NCBI RefSeq assembly: GCF_023618015.1
Contig: NZ_JAJKBJ010000002.1
Span: 124,001 to 188,000 of the forward strand
Source: Legionella maioricensis
GTDB lineage: Bacteria > Pseudomonadota > Gammaproteobacteria > Legionellales > Legionellaceae
DNA length: 64,000 nt
Direction: 5' to 3'
The position numbers were made by a program, and so were the translations under genes. Under the pieces are notes generated by a model. That model did not search any database and was not told the DNA's origin. It worked only from the letters and a program-made list of their open reading frames with translations. Positions within the stretch are counted from its first letter, which is position 1. Each line of letters begins with the position of its first letter. Shown here piece by piece: positions 49,909-59,370 of this stretch.

Positions 49909-50997
49909 ATGAAAAAATTTTCTCTGAAAAAAACATCGTTGCTCCTATGCACAGCATGGTTATTAGCCCAAATACCAGTAACTCATGCGTGCACCAGAGC
50001 AGTCTATTTAGGCTCAGACGATCTTGTCATTACTGGACGCTCTATGGACTGGATGGAAAACATGCATTCCAGCCTTTGGGTATTTCCCAGAGGTATGAAA
50101 CGCGATGGCTTAGCTGGCCCTGACTCCCCCAAGTGGGTATCTAAATACGGCTCTGTGATTACCTCTGTTTATAATATTGCTACTGCAGACGGCATGAATG
50201 AACGCGGTCTGGTGATGAATATGCTTTATTTGGCTGAATCAGATTATGGTAGTGCTAAAAAAGGCAATCCACCTTTATCAATTAGCCTTTGGGGGCAGTA
50301 TGCTTTAGATAATTTTGCTACGGTGAATGAAGCGGTAGACGCTATGTCGAAAACAACCTTCCAAATTATTGCACCTAACCTTCCGAATGGAACAGCGAGC
50401 CAAGTGCATTTATCTTTGTCTGATCCAAGCGGGGACTCGGCTATTTTGGAATATGTTGCAGGTGAGCTGGTAATTCATCATGGCAAACAATATCAAGTCA
50501 TGACTAACTCACCAATATACAGCAAACAGTTAGCCTTAAATGAATACTGGCAGGAAATTAATGGCGATGTATTCTTACCAGGGACAAGCCGGGCTGCGGA
50601 TCGATTCGCCCGAGCCTCATTCTTGATTCAGTCTATTCCTAAGCAAATAAGTAGTAATTACATTCAAGGAGTTCCAGAACAAGCCTATACTTATCAGGCT
50701 ATTGCAGGTGTATTAGGAGTTATGCGTTCCGTTTCGGTGCCATTAGGCATTACAACCCCCGATAAACCCAATATTGCATCGACGATATATCGTACTATTT
50801 CCGATCAAAAGAACAGGGTTTATTATTATGACTCGTCAACTTATCCCAATACATTTTGGATTGACTTAAAAAGCTTGAATTTTTCCCAGGATGCTCCTGT
50901 ACTTAGCTTGGCCGTGGAAAATGGAGAGGTTCACTCTGGCGAAGTATCAAAACTATTCAAGCCGACCAAACCTTTTGATTTTTTGCCAGCAAATTAG
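49909..50997 (+). CDS. Exported choloylglycine hydrolase/penicillin V acylase-family amidase
   Basis: This 362-residue Ntn-hydrolase family protein has a signal peptide (about residues 1-27) ending in VTHA directly before CTRAVYLG. Removal of the signal would leave Cys28 as the N-terminal catalytic nucleophile, as in bile salt hydrolases and penicillin V acylases. Other landmarks are GRSMDWM (Arg and Asp of the active site), NERGLVMNMLYLAESDY and MTNSPIY (Asn in the oxyanion region). Substrates of relatives are amides such as conjugated bile salts, N-acyl homoserine lactones and penicillin V; the native one here is unknown. It stands alone in a periplasmic context. Confidence 0.88.
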   Translation: MKKFSLKKTSLLLCTAWLLAQIPVTHACTRAVYLGSDDLVITGRSMDWMENMHSSLWVFPRGMKRDGLAGPDSPKWVSKYGSVITSVYNIATADGMNERGLVMNMLYLAESDYGSAKKGNPPLSISLWGQYALDNFATVNEAVDAMSKTTFQIIAPNLPNGTASQVHLSLSDPSGDSAILEYVAGELVIHHGKQYQVMTNSPIYSKQLALNEYWQEINGDVFLPGTSRAADRFARASFLIQSIPKQISSNYIQGVPEQAYTYQAIAGVLGVMRSVSVPLGITTPDKPNIASTIYRTISDQKNRVYYYDSSTYPNTFWIDLKSLNFSQDAPVLSLAVENGEVHSGEVSKLFKPTKPFDFLPAN

Positions 50998-51107
50998 TCC
51001 TTAATCTGATATCTGGTGCAACTTGCCTTTGGTGGATATAGAACTGGCAAAGTACCATTTCGCCAAACCTTAAGAAAACTGTTTCATTTAATTATTGTTT
51101 AGCAAGC

Positions 51108-51141
51108 GCAACCTGAGTGAAAAAAGTGAAGCCCAGGTTGC
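51108..51141. terminator. Hairpin between convergent genes
   Basis: GCAACCTG (51108-51115) and CAGGTTGC (51134-51141) form an 8-bp stem with an 18-base loop between the choloylglycine-hydrolase-family gene and the convergent carbonic anhydrase. No T-run is present; it may be a weak bidirectional terminator or a repeat. Confidence 0.4.
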
Positions 51142-51195
51142 AGTTTGCAGATCTTAACCCAGGCCTCGCTTGCCGAGCTTCATAAGAAAAGTTAG

Positions 51196-51876
51196 TTATT
51201 CATTAATTTTTATATTAATTATTTTCTTTAATTTAGCTGGGTTCGTTTCACCATTAATATTAATAATAAGTAGTTCCCCAGCGCCTTTATGCATTTCATT
51301 AGCAAAATCATAAACGGCCCCCACTACGAATAACTGCTCGTTTTTAATTTTTTGAGAGTATTTATTTAATGCGATATTAACTTGGTTATTAACATTTTGT
51401 TGAACACCAGCGATGTTTGAAACGCCTGAGCTAATCTTAATTGTATCTAACTCTTTTACAATATCCGGCTCCAGATGTTTATAATCACCCATAACAGCAT
51501 CAATCGCACCACACTCCGAATGACCGATGATTAATAGTATTTGGGTATTGAGATGAGAAACTCCATAATCTACTGACCCCATTGAGGTTTGTATTTGATT
51601 CCCAATGTTTCTGACCGTAAAAAAATCACCTTCTGGATTATCATCAAGTATATTGCTTTGTACCCGCGAATCAGAACAGGCGACAATTGTAAAAAGAGGC
51701 GTTTGTCCACTACTAATATGTCTAAAAAAAGAAGGACCTTTTTTCTTTATATATGTTTGATCATGCATTTCTATTCGCTCAATAGATCGTGTTAGAGCTT
51801 CTTTTTTATCCTGAGCGTATGAAGTTTTTAATAGAACAATTGTAATTAATAAAATACAACATTTCCTAAATGACAT
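51196..51876 (-). CDS. Exported beta-class carbonic anhydrase
   Basis: This 226-residue protein interconverts CO2 and bicarbonate. The zinc ligands are the Cys of ACSDSRV (with the catalytic Asp-Arg pair) and the HSECG motif (His, Cys), the standard beta-class set. The N-terminus is a signal peptide (CCILLITIVLLKTSYA before QDKKEA), so it should function in the periplasm, as some Legionella and Helicobacter enzymes do. The NIGNQI segment (RNIGNQI instead of RNAGN) is a normal variant. GGAG precedes the ATG. Base composition is A+T-richer than the neighbours. Confidence 0.92.
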   Translation of the reverse strand: MSFRKCCILLITIVLLKTSYAQDKKEALTRSIERIEMHDQTYIKKKGPSFFRHISSGQTPLFTIVACSDSRVQSNILDDNPEGDFFTVRNIGNQIQTSMGSVDYGVSHLNTQILLIIGHSECGAIDAVMGDYKHLEPDIVKELDTIKISSGVSNIAGVQQNVNNQVNIALNKYSQKIKNEQLFVVGAVYDFANEMHKGAGELLIININGETNPAKLKKIINIKINE

Positions 51877-52092
51877 TTTTACTCCATTTAAACTATTTCG
51901 TTCTTAAGATTATCTAATGCATTATTGATAATCAATTTTAACGACATCAATGTATTAATTAACTAATTAGGTTAATAATCCAATTAGGCATGCATGTTGC
52001 GTTGCCATTCATCTCTTGTAAAAACCAATTAAGACTCAAGATCTCTTTAAAGATACCGATATAAGAATCATGATGCTCAAAAAAAGGGACCA

Positions 52093-52407
52093 ATGATGAA
52101 TAAAATTGCTAAATTCAACATCGGAGATTTGGTGATTCATAAACGCGTTCGCTATAGAGCCATAGTGGTCGATGTGGATCCTTTATTTCAGGCTTCGGGA
52201 ACTTACAATCCGCAGGCAAGCAAGCGTGAATTCGCAACGCGTAACCCTTGGTACAGGCTACTGGTTGATGACAGCAGTCAAATAACTTATGTTGAGGAAA
52301 ATATGTTAATTGCTGATCCTAGCCAACACCCCATCAACAATCCCCATCTTCATCATTATTTAAATGAAAAAGAAGGGAGTTATCAAAATGTTAATGCCAA
52401 GCATTAG
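52093..52407 (+). CDS. hspQ: HspQ/YccV-type heat-shock DNA-binding protein
   Basis: This 104-residue protein belongs to the hemimethylated-DNA-binding YccV-like fold. In E. coli HspQ binds hemimethylated oriC DNA and is a Lon specificity factor. It has the family start KFNIGDLVIHKRVRYRAIVVDVD (about residues 5-27), then NPWYRLLVDD and TYVEENML, and a short His-rich tail (NNPHLHHYL). The length equals that of E. coli (105). GGGACC precedes a double ATG (52093 and 52096), either of which may be used. Confidence 0.93.
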   Translation: MMNKIAKFNIGDLVIHKRVRYRAIVVDVDPLFQASGTYNPQASKREFATRNPWYRLLVDDSSQITYVEENMLIADPSQHPINNPHLHHYLNEKEGSYQNVNAKH

Positions 52408-52440
52408 AGATTGGACAACGTGTAAAGAACTCTGGTTATG

Positions 52441-52635
52441 CTAGCTGTTTCTTAACATTAAAACCAACAAGGCAATAAAGCCAATTAATCCCAGGGCTAA
52501 TACCCCCATGGTTAAAAAGCTTTTACTTAAGTTTTCTTTGCTGAATTGATCAGGCCTACCTTTAATGGTGCGATATAACACAAAGACAATCATGACAGCA
52601 CCTAAAACACCTAAAATTTGATATAAAGTATTCAT
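52441..52635 (-). CDS. Small two-helix membrane protein
   Basis: This 64-residue protein has two transmembrane helices (about residues 5-22 and 39-61) joined by a charged loop (TIKGRPDQFSKENLSKS). No Cys or His motif is seen. The ATG at 52635 has AGGGAAC upstream. It lies 30 bases beyond the fre stop in the same direction, so it could be cotranscribed with ubiD-fre. The pattern resembles small respiratory or envelope subunits, but no family was recognised. Confidence 0.65.
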   Translation of the reverse strand: MNTLYQILGVLGAVMIVFVLYRTIKGRPDQFSKENLSKSFLTMGVLALGLIGFIALLVLMLRNS

Positions 52636-52665
52636 TTCATGTTCCCTTTGTTTGACGTGGTTTTA

Positions 52666-53361
52666 TTATTTGGATTCAAAGCTAAACGCATCTGAAAATA
52701 AATGGGCGGGTGACACCCCGTTAGCAACTAATGTATCTCTGGTGCGGTACACCATATCGAAAGGGCCGCTGATTACCATTTGCCATTCACCAAGGTCTTT
52801 TGGATGATTTTTTAAAACTTGAGAGGCCAGAGTTTCTTTACTTACGTCAGCAAGAAGAGAGAAATAGTTAAAACGGCTGACATGGGCTTCCCAACTGGTT
52901 ACTTTTTCATCCATATACAGATCACTTTGCGATCGGGCTCCCCAATATAACTCAAAAGGTCTCTGATCTGAATTAGCCAATAGCTGTTCTATCATCGCTT
53001 TAACCGGAGCAAATCCTGTTCCTCCGGCAATAAACATAATCGGTCTTTGCTCCGCTAAATGATTAATGCTGCACTCACCAAAGGGTAGGCGTATGGCCAC
53101 AGAGCCTTGTTTTTTAATATGAGCAAATAAACGTTGATTATAAGGGTTATCCAGACTGTGTCTGATATGCAATTCATATTTATGCGACCCTAAGGGTGCA
53201 TTCGCAATGGAATAGCTAAAGGCTTCATCATCAAATAAAATTTGCAGATATTGTCCCGCCTGATAATCAACGAATTCATCAGGAGTCAAAATCAATTGCA
53301 CGATACTATCAGTCAGTGGTGAAATGGCCTCTACTTGAGCCTGAATCATTTTTTCGCTCAT
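52666..53361 (-). CDS. fre: NAD(P)H-flavin reductase Fre
   Basis: This 231-residue enzyme of the ferredoxin-reductase fold reduces free flavins, which are used for example by UbiD/UbiX-related steps or iron reduction. It has the FAD/flavin strand [15 protein letters not shown], the flavin motif [10 protein letters not shown], and the NAD-binding [15 protein letters not shown] plus [11 protein letters not shown], as in E. coli Fre (233). The start ATG at 53361 overlaps the ubiD stop (53358-53361), and a longer frame from 53385 would run into ubiD. The ubiD-fre pair is conserved in gammaproteobacteria. Confidence 0.92.
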   Translation of the reverse strand: MSEKMIQAQVEAISPLTDSIVQLILTPDEFVDYQAGQYLQILFDDEAFSYSIANAPLGSHKYELHIRHSLDNPYNQRLFAHIKKQGSVAIRLPFGECSINHLAEQRPIMFIAGGTGFAPVKAMIEQLLANSDQRPFELYWGARSQSDLYMDEKVTSWEAHVSRFNYFSLLADVSKETLASQVLKNHPKDLGEWQMVISGPFDMVYRTRDTLVANGVSPAHLFSDAFSFESK

Positions 53362-54827
53362 TCGTCTAACCCTAAAGAAGGCCAATACCCATTCACTTTA
53401 TCTAATATTTCTTTATCCATGATAATTGGCCTGCCCCATTCTCTTTGTGTTTCTCCAGGCCATTTACTGGTCGCATCCATTCCCATTTTTGAGCCCAAAC
53501 CGGATACAGGTGATGCAAAATCAAGGTAGTCTATAGGTGTATTTTCTATCATTACTGTATCCCGCGCAGGATCCATACGTGTAGTCATTGCCCAGACAAC
53601 GTCTTGCCAATTCCGCGCGTCGACATCATCATCGCAGACAATAACAAATTTGGTATACATAAACTGACGCAGAAACGACCATACGGCCATCATGATCCGT
53701 TTGGCATGCCCCGGGTATTGTTTTTTCATCGTTACGATGGCCAAACGATAAGAACATCCTTCTGGGGGTAAATAAAAATCCACAATCTCCGGAAATTGTT
53801 TTTGCAATAAAGGGATAAACACTTCATTCAAGGCCACGCCTAAAATAGCAGGCTCATCAGGAGGCCTTCCGGTATAAGTACTATGATAAATTGGTTTCTC
53901 TCTATGCGTTACACGCTCGACCGTAAAAACAGGGAATGATTGGATTTCGTTATAATAACCGGTGTGATCTCCATAAGGTCCTTCTGGCGCTTCCACACCC
54001 GGTTCAAGATAACCCTCTAAAATAATTTCTGCACTGGCTGGCACGTGCAATTCGCTGCCGATACAACGAGTCAATCGGGTACGTTGGCCACGTAATAAGC
54101 CCGCGAATGCATATTCGGATAAAGTATCAGGAACTGGGGTTACTGCTGCCAATATGGTGGCCGGATCCGCTCCCAAAGTTACCGCTACGGGGAACCGTTC
54201 GCCTGGATAAGCCTGTTGCCAAGCCTGATAATCCAAAGCACCGCCTCGATGGGATAACCAACGCATAATTAATTTATTCTTACTCAATAATTGCTGGCGA
54301 TAAATCCCCATATTCTCCCGGGTTTGCTGTGGCCCTTTAGTAGTCACCAAGCCCCAGGTAATCAAGGGGGCGACATCACCAGGCCAACACGTTTGAATAG
54401 GCAAACGAGTTAAATCTACTTCATCATGTTCCCAAACGTGGGTTTGACACTCTGCGCCATTAATATACTTTGGCGCCATATTCAGCGCTTGCTTCAACAG
54501 GGGCAGTTTGCTAAAAGCATCTTTAAATCCTTTGGGGGGATCTGGCTCTTTTAAAGCAGCTAATAATTTACCAACCTCTCGCAATGCAGTGATGGTTTCT
54601 TCACCCATGCCCATGGCCACCCGTTCAACGGTACCAAATAAATTAGTAAGAACAGGCATGTCATAGTTTGGGGTATTAGTAAAAAGAAGAGCAGGTCCAC
54701 CAGCGCGTAAAACACGATCACTTACTGCAGTCATTTCAAGATAGGGAGATACGGGGTAATCAATACGTTTTAATAATCCACGTAATTCGAGTTGAGCGAT
54801 AAAGTCTCTAAGATCAGAGTATTTCAT
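53358..54827 (-). CDS. ubiD: 3-octaprenyl-4-hydroxybenzoate carboxy-lyase UbiD
   Basis: This 489-residue decarboxylase uses prenylated FMN to remove the carboxyl group of 3-octaprenyl-4-hydroxybenzoate in ubiquinone synthesis. Landmarks are the start [13 protein letters not shown], then the substrate/cofactor region [15 protein letters not shown] (with Glu-Pro-Glu and GDH), [19 protein letters not shown], and the end [14 protein letters not shown]. The length matches E. coli UbiD (497). It is coupled by overlap to fre. Upstream lies a GTAGCCCG hairpin and then rho. Confidence 0.95.
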   Translation of the reverse strand: MKYSDLRDFIAQLELRGLLKRIDYPVSPYLEMTAVSDRVLRAGGPALLFTNTPNYDMPVLTNLFGTVERVAMGMGEETITALREVGKLLAALKEPDPPKGFKDAFSKLPLLKQALNMAPKYINGAECQTHVWEHDEVDLTRLPIQTCWPGDVAPLITWGLVTTKGPQQTRENMGIYRQQLLSKNKLIMRWLSHRGGALDYQAWQQAYPGERFPVAVTLGADPATILAAVTPVPDTLSEYAFAGLLRGQRTRLTRCIGSELHVPASAEIILEGYLEPGVEAPEGPYGDHTGYYNEIQSFPVFTVERVTHREKPIYHSTYTGRPPDEPAILGVALNEVFIPLLQKQFPEIVDFYLPPEGCSYRLAIVTMKKQYPGHAKRIMMAVWSFLRQFMYTKFVIVCDDDVDARNWQDVVWAMTTRMDPARDTVMIENTPIDYLDFASPVSGLGSKMGMDATSKWPGETQREWGRPIIMDKEILDKVNGYWPSLGLDE

Positions 54828-54884
54828 TGATGATGTATCTCAAAAATTATTGGGATTCAAAGCGCTAATCCCATCTTGACGCAT

Positions 54885-54919
54885 GTAGCCCGTATTACGC
54901 ATTCGCTAATACGGGCTAC
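54885..54919. terminator. Hairpin between rho and ubiD
   Basis: GTAGCCCGTATTA (54885-54897) and TAATACGGGCTAC (54907-54919) form a perfect 13-bp stem with a nine-base loop, beyond the stop of rho on the minus strand. No T-run follows it. The same arms occur at 5894 (shorter) and in variant form at 13328, so this is a dispersed hairpin type in the intergenic DNA. Confidence 0.55.
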
Positions 54920-54961
54920 ATTAGATAAACCACAAAACTAGGCTTATAAGCCATCAACTTC

Positions 54962-56224
54962 TTACTCTTGGCGTTTCATTGCATCAAAAAATTCAGCGTT
55001 AGTCTTATGATTCTTCATGCGCTCAAGCAAGAACTCAATTGCATCACATTCATCCATAGACTGCAGAATTTTGCGCAATATCCAGGTACGTTGTAAATCT
55101 TCTGGGCTTAACAGGAGATCTTCGCGACGAGTACCTGAACGATTAATATTAATCGCAGGGAAAACACGACGCTCAGCAATATTACGGCTCAAGTGAATTT
55201 CCATGTTACCAGTTCCCTTGAACTCTTCGTAAATTACTTCATCCATTTTAGAACCAGTATCCACCAAAGCGGTAGCGATAATGGTCAAGCTACCTCCCTC
55301 TTCGATATTTCGCGCGGCACCATATAAACGTTTTGGTCTTTGTAATGCGTTTGCATCAACCCCACCAGTAAGTACTTTCCCTGATGAAGGAACCACTGTG
55401 TTATAAGCCCGTGCCAAACGAGTGATGGAGTCAAGCAAAATAACGACATCTCGTTTATGCTCAACCAAGCGTTTTGCTTTTTCAATGACCATTTCAGCCA
55501 CTTGAACGTGACGATTAGCAGGCTCATCGAAAGTACTGGCAACCACTTCGCCTTTAACAGAGCGTTGCATTTCAGTGACTTCCTCGGGACGCTCATCAAT
55601 CAATAAAACAATGAGATAACATTCCGGATAATTTTTCTCTATAGAACGGGCAATGTTTTGCAGCATTAATGTTTTACCCGCTTTAGGTGGGGAAACAATC
55701 AAGCCACGTTGACCACGACCAAAAGGAGCACACAAATCAACAACTCTGGCGGTCAGATCTTCAGTACTGCCATTACCTTGTTCCATAACCAAACGTTCAG
55801 AAGCAAACAATGGAGTTAAGTTTTCGAATAAAATCTTACGCTTAGCACTGTCTGGCGTATCGTAGTTGATTTGATCTACTTTCAACAACGCAAAATAACG
55901 CTCACTGTCCTTTGGAGGACGAATTTTACCAGAGATGGTGTCACCAGAACGAAGACCAAAACGTCTGATTTGGCTAGGTGAGACATAAATGTCATCAGGA
56001 CCGGCCAAATAAGAACCGTCAGCAGAACGCAAGAAACCGAAGCCATCAGTCAAAACTTCTAAAACGCCATCGCCATGGATGTCTTCACCCTTTAAGGCAT
56101 GAGCTTTCAGAATGGCGAAAATAATGTCTTGCTTGCGCATACGAGAGGTATTTTCCACCCCCATTTCTTGTGCGATGTTAACGAGATCGGCAATAGGTAA
56201 TTGCTTAAGTTCACTAAGATTCAT
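54962..56224 (-). CDS. rho: Transcription termination factor Rho
   Basis: This 420-residue hexameric RNA helicase ends transcription. It has the N-terminal helical domain ([25 protein letters not shown]), a cold-shock-like RNA-binding domain ([23 protein letters not shown]), Walker A in SPPKAGKT, Walker B near [16 protein letters not shown], and the R-loop [13 protein letters not shown]. It aligns over its whole length with E. coli Rho (419). The ATG at 56224 is used; an in-frame GTG three codons upstream is not needed. It follows trxA by about 380 bases in the same direction. Confidence 0.97.
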   Translation of the reverse strand: MNLSELKQLPIADLVNIAQEMGVENTSRMRKQDIIFAILKAHALKGEDIHGDGVLEVLTDGFGFLRSADGSYLAGPDDIYVSPSQIRRFGLRSGDTISGKIRPPKDSERYFALLKVDQINYDTPDSAKRKILFENLTPLFASERLVMEQGNGSTEDLTARVVDLCAPFGRGQRGLIVSPPKAGKTLMLQNIARSIEKNYPECYLIVLLIDERPEEVTEMQRSVKGEVVASTFDEPANRHVQVAEMVIEKAKRLVEHKRDVVILLDSITRLARAYNTVVPSSGKVLTGGVDANALQRPKRLYGAARNIEEGGSLTIIATALVDTGSKMDEVIYEEFKGTGNMEIHLSRNIAERRVFPAININRSGTRREDLLLSPEDLQRTWILRKILQSMDECDAIEFLLERMKNHKTNAEFFDAMKRQE

Positions 56225-56607
56225 ACTTCTCACTTGATTTATTGTTTAAACGAATTGAATATCCGAGAAAATTTTTGTTAGGGAATAGCAGCTAAGGATT
56301 CTGCTGCCTATGAAGCATACTTGCATTAAAATACGTTTCATATTGCAAACAGGCTATCACAGCTTTACAACAAGATCCAACATTTTTGTAGTAAAAAATA
56401 GAAAGTAATTCTAAAACTTACAAGCCAAATATTATTTTTTATAAATATCAATAGGTTAATATATTTATCAGTCACTTTTCAATCTGTTCAAAAAACGCCA
56501 CCACGAACAGGGGAAGAGCTCTCCTTGGAGATCCTTCACTGCGTTCAGGATGACGTTTCTTAAATCAATGGCAGTGCCCTATGTTCTAACCATGAGGCAA
56601 TGATTTG
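56225..56607. other. Intergenic region and leader between trxA and rho
   Basis: About 380 bases lie between trxA and rho, on the rho sense side. It is mostly A+T-rich, and it includes the dispersed palindrome at 56495-56555. In enterobacteria the rho leader is long and autoregulated; a similar leader may exist here, but no conserved motif was recognised. No protein-coding frame was found. Confidence 0.4.
56495..56555. repeat. Dispersed palindrome, GGAGATCCTTCACTGCGTTC type
   Basis: GGAGATCCTTCACTGCGTTC at 56527 continues into AGGATGACG. It is preceded by a degenerate inverted copy (CGCCACCACGAACAGGGGAA continuing into GAGCTCTCC, about 56495-56524). The right arm is nearly identical to those at 11609 and 27471. 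Its role is unknown. Confidence 0.6.
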
Positions 56608-56934
56608 TTATACATGACTTTCTACAAAAGCACTTAATTGTGATTTAGATAATAAACCCATTTTAACTGCTTCAACTTCACCATTTTTAAACAAAATTAA
56701 AGTAGGAATACTCATTACCCCAAATTTTGCTGGAGCCTGAGGATTTTCATCTATATTTATCTTAGCAAAAGTTACATCTTTGCCATGTGTGGCAGCTACT
56801 TCTTCCAGAATTGGCGTCAAAGCCCTGCAAGGACCACACCACTCAGCCCAAAAATCAACCAATACCGGTTTGTTGGCATTTATAACGTCCTGGTCAAAAC
56901 TCGCATCGGTTACCGTTTTAATATGTTCACTCAT
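56608..56934 (-). CDS. trxA: Thioredoxin TrxA
   Basis: This 108-residue protein carries electrons to ribonucleotide reductase, methionine sulfoxide reductases and others. It has the active site WAEWCGPCRALTP (about residues 29-41), then the cis-Pro in VMSIPTLILF and the C-terminal strand region. The length matches E. coli (109). The ATG at 56934 has GGGG upstream; the longer frame from 56958 has no such start. It lies between rsmE and rho, a common order in gammaproteobacteria. Confidence 0.96.
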   Translation of the reverse strand: MSEHIKTVTDASFDQDVINANKPVLVDFWAEWCGPCRALTPILEEVAATHGKDVTFAKINIDENPQAPAKFGVMSIPTLILFKNGEVEAVKMGLLSKSQLSAFVESHV

Positions 56935-56970
56935 GTCTAAACCCCAGTTATTTACCACTCCAAAATTCTA

Positions 56971-57699
56971 TTATAGATCACCACCCACAGCTTGCAATAC
57001 ACTTAACGCAGTAATTGCTGCAGTTTCTGTGCGTAATATTCTTGGTCCCAAAGATAAAGGTAAAAATTCATGGCGGCAAGCCAAATTAATTTCGTCATCC
57101 GTTAAACCACCCTCAGGGCCAATCACCAAAGCAATATCCGACTGTCCAACAGAATAATTACGCCAGCTAGCATTGCAAGCAGGATGTAGGATAAATTTTA
57201 ATTGGGCTTGAGTGGCTTTTACATAATGCTCCAGACTTACAGGTGGATGAACAACCGGAACCTGATTACGACCAGACTGCTCACAGGCAGCAACAACAAT
57301 GCCTTGCCACTGATGCAGTTTTTTTGTCATCCGTTCTTTATCTAATTTTACGGCACAACGCTCAGTAATTAATGGAGTAATACTGGATACACCCAGCTCA
57401 ACTGATTTTTGCATGACCAGCTCCATGCGTTCTCCTTTAGAAACCGCTTGAGCCAAGTGAATAGTCAGCGGTGACTCCCTGCTTTGTTCCTTTACTGAAT
57501 CGATGCGAACCATAACGTGCTTTTTTTTAACCGTCTCTATAGACGCCGCAAATTCTCGGTTATCACCACAAAACAAAGTCAGTTTCTCACCCGGTTGCAT
57601 TCGCAGAACCACAGCGACATGCTGCCCGGCTTCGGGAGATAACTCTAATAATTGACCCCTATGATATTCGCCAGGCTGATAAATACGTATTTCTCTCAC
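56971..57699 (-). CDS. rsmE: 16S rRNA m3U1498 methyltransferase RsmE
   Basis: This 242-residue SPOUT-class methyltransferase modifies U1498 of 16S rRNA. It has an N-terminal PUA-like RNA-binding region (about 1-70) and the SPOUT knot with the SAM-binding segments LVIGPEGGLTDDEI (about 194-207) and LGPRILRTETAAI (about 219-231). The length matches E. coli (243). The start is GTG at 57699, preceded by GGTG. It is followed by trxA in the same direction and diverges from fumC. Confidence 0.94.
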   Translation of the reverse strand: MREIRIYQPGEYHRGQLLELSPEAGQHVAVVLRMQPGEKLTLFCGDNREFAASIETVKKKHVMVRIDSVKEQSRESPLTIHLAQAVSKGERMELVMQKSVELGVSSITPLITERCAVKLDKERMTKKLHQWQGIVVAACEQSGRNQVPVVHPPVSLEHYVKATQAQLKFILHPACNASWRNYSVGQSDIALVIGPEGGLTDDEINLACRHEFLPLSLGPRILRTETAAITALSVLQAVGGDL

Positions 57700-57763
57700 T
57701 TTTTATTCACCATAATTTTAGAATGAGACGGTAGATATATTATTGCGCACAGTATCACAAAAA

Positions 57764-57792
57764 TTACTTATTTTCGTCGGCTATGCTAGAAT
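57764..57792 (+). promoter_or_regulatory. Candidate sigma-70 promoter of fumC
   Basis: TTACTT (57764-57769), a 17-base spacer and TAGAAT (57787-57792) stand 30 bases before the fumC ATG. The -10 fits TATAAT in 5 of 6 positions, the -35 is poor. It is a sequence match only; the A+T-rich background can produce such matches by chance. Confidence 0.35.
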
Positions 57793-57822
57793 TTTCAATT
57801 TTACTATTGGAACGGAATACTT

Positions 57823-59214
57823 ATGGCCAAAACACGCGTCGAATCAGATAGCATGGGTGAAATCGAAGTCCCTGCTGATAAATATTGGGGAGCACAAACT
57901 GAACGCTCTTTGCACCACTTTAACATAGGCAAGGACATCATGCCGCGTGAAGTGACCCATGCTTTTGGAATTTTAAAGAAAGCAGCGGCACTGACCAATT
58001 TGGATCTGGGAAAATTATCGAAAGACAAAGCAGACTTAATTGTCAAAGCAGCAGAAGAAGTCAGTAAAGGCATGTTAGACAATCATTTTCCCCTGCATGT
58101 CTGGCAAACAGGAAGCGGTACTCAATCAAACATGAATGCCAACGAAGTCATCTCAAATCGAGCAATTGAACTCGCGGGTGGAACAATGGGCAGTAAATCC
58201 CCTATTCATCCCAATGATCATGTCAACATGTCCCAATCATCAAATGATACTTTTCCAACCGCCATGCATATTGCAGCAGCCATGGCTTTTCATGAAAAAC
58301 TAATCCCTGCGGTACGCAATTTACGCGATGCTTTTGCAACAAAAATGGCTGCTTTTAAAGACATCGTAAAAATTGGCCGAACTCATTTACAAGATGCTGT
58401 CCCTATTACCCTAGGCCAGGAATTTTCAGGGTATGTCGCTCAATTAGATGCGTGCATCCACAGACTTGAAGAAGTATTGCCGGAATTATATGAGTTAGCG
58501 GCAGGAGGAACTGCGGTAGGAACCGGATTAAATACTCACCCCCAATTTGCCAGTAAAGTAGCAGAACACATTGCTAAAATTACCAAACTGCCTTTTGTTA
58601 CAGCACCCAATAAATTTGCTGCATTAGCGTCCCATGAACCGCTTGTTTTTGCTCACAGCGCCATGAAAACCCTCGCTTGTGCGCTGATGAAAATAGCAAA
58701 TGACATCCGCTGGTTAGCTTCCGGCCCTCGTTGTGGCATAGGCGAATTGCACATTCCCGAAAATGAACCTGGCTCTTCGATTATGCCTGGCAAGGTGAAC
58801 CCAACCCAGTGTGAAGCGATGACCATGGTTTGTGCCCAGGTTTTAGGCAATGATGCTACGGTAGGTATAGCTGATAGCCAAGGTAATTTCGAATTAAACG
58901 TATTCAAGCCCGTTATTATCTTTAATGTGCTTCACTCCCTGAATTTACTCACGGATACTTGTCGTTCATTCCAGGAATTTTGTGCCGAAGGTATAGAGGC
59001 CAATCATGCGGTGATTGATTACTACTTACATCACTCGTTAATGCTGGTTACGGCCCTTAATCAGCATATAGGCTACGATAAAGCAGCAAAAATCGCTAAA
59101 ACAGCTCATCATGACAACTCTTCTTTGCAAGAAGCTGCTGTCAAACTTGGTTTCTTAACCGCTGAGCAATTTGCAGAATTTGTGAAGCCTGAAGAAATGA
59201 CTGCACCAAAATAA
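57823..59214 (+). CDS. fumC: Class II fumarate hydratase FumC
   Basis: This 463-residue iron-independent tetrameric enzyme interconverts fumarate and malate in the citric acid cycle. The family signature [11 protein letters not shown] (about residues 317-327) is intact, as are [15 protein letters not shown], the [12 protein letters not shown] loop and [11 protein letters not shown]. The length is 463 versus 467 in E. coli FumC. GGAACGG precedes the ATG. A strong terminator hairpin follows 40 bases after the stop. Confidence 0.97.
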   Translation: MAKTRVESDSMGEIEVPADKYWGAQTERSLHHFNIGKDIMPREVTHAFGILKKAAALTNLDLGKLSKDKADLIVKAAEEVSKGMLDNHFPLHVWQTGSGTQSNMNANEVISNRAIELAGGTMGSKSPIHPNDHVNMSQSSNDTFPTAMHIAAAMAFHEKLIPAVRNLRDAFATKMAAFKDIVKIGRTHLQDAVPITLGQEFSGYVAQLDACIHRLEEVLPELYELAAGGTAVGTGLNTHPQFASKVAEHIAKITKLPFVTAPNKFAALASHEPLVFAHSAMKTLACALMKIANDIRWLASGPRCGIGELHIPENEPGSSIMPGKVNPTQCEAMTMVCAQVLGNDATVGIADSQGNFELNVFKPVIIFNVLHSLNLLTDTCRSFQEFCAEGIEANHAVIDYYLHHSLMLVTALNQHIGYDKAAKIAKTAHHDNSSLQEAAVKLGFLTAEQFAEFVKPEEMTAPK

Positions 59215-59253
59215 ATTGACCCCATTTACCAGAAAGAAGACAACCGCTCAATG

Positions 59254-59291
59254 CAAATGCGATTACCTCGGGTAATCGCATTTGCGCTTTT
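59254..59291 (+). terminator. Rho-independent terminator of fumC
   Basis: CAAATGCGATTACC, a three-base loop and GGTAATCGCATTTG form a perfect 14-bp stem at 59254-59284, followed by CGCTTTT. It lies 40 bases after the fumC stop. The same DNA forms the first codons of an over-extended reading frame for the next gene, which argues against that longer start. Confidence 0.85.
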
Positions 59292-59370
59292 GACCAGCTC
59301 AAGTGCGCGCGAGCCGGTTTTTACTAACAATGGAAACGATAAAAATAATACCCGGAATCAGGAAGATAAG

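Noticed and set aside
59251..59370. A longer N-terminus for the first GT39 protein
   Set aside because: The extra 40 codons include the fumC terminator stem, have no ribosome site and have no counterpart in the paralogue.
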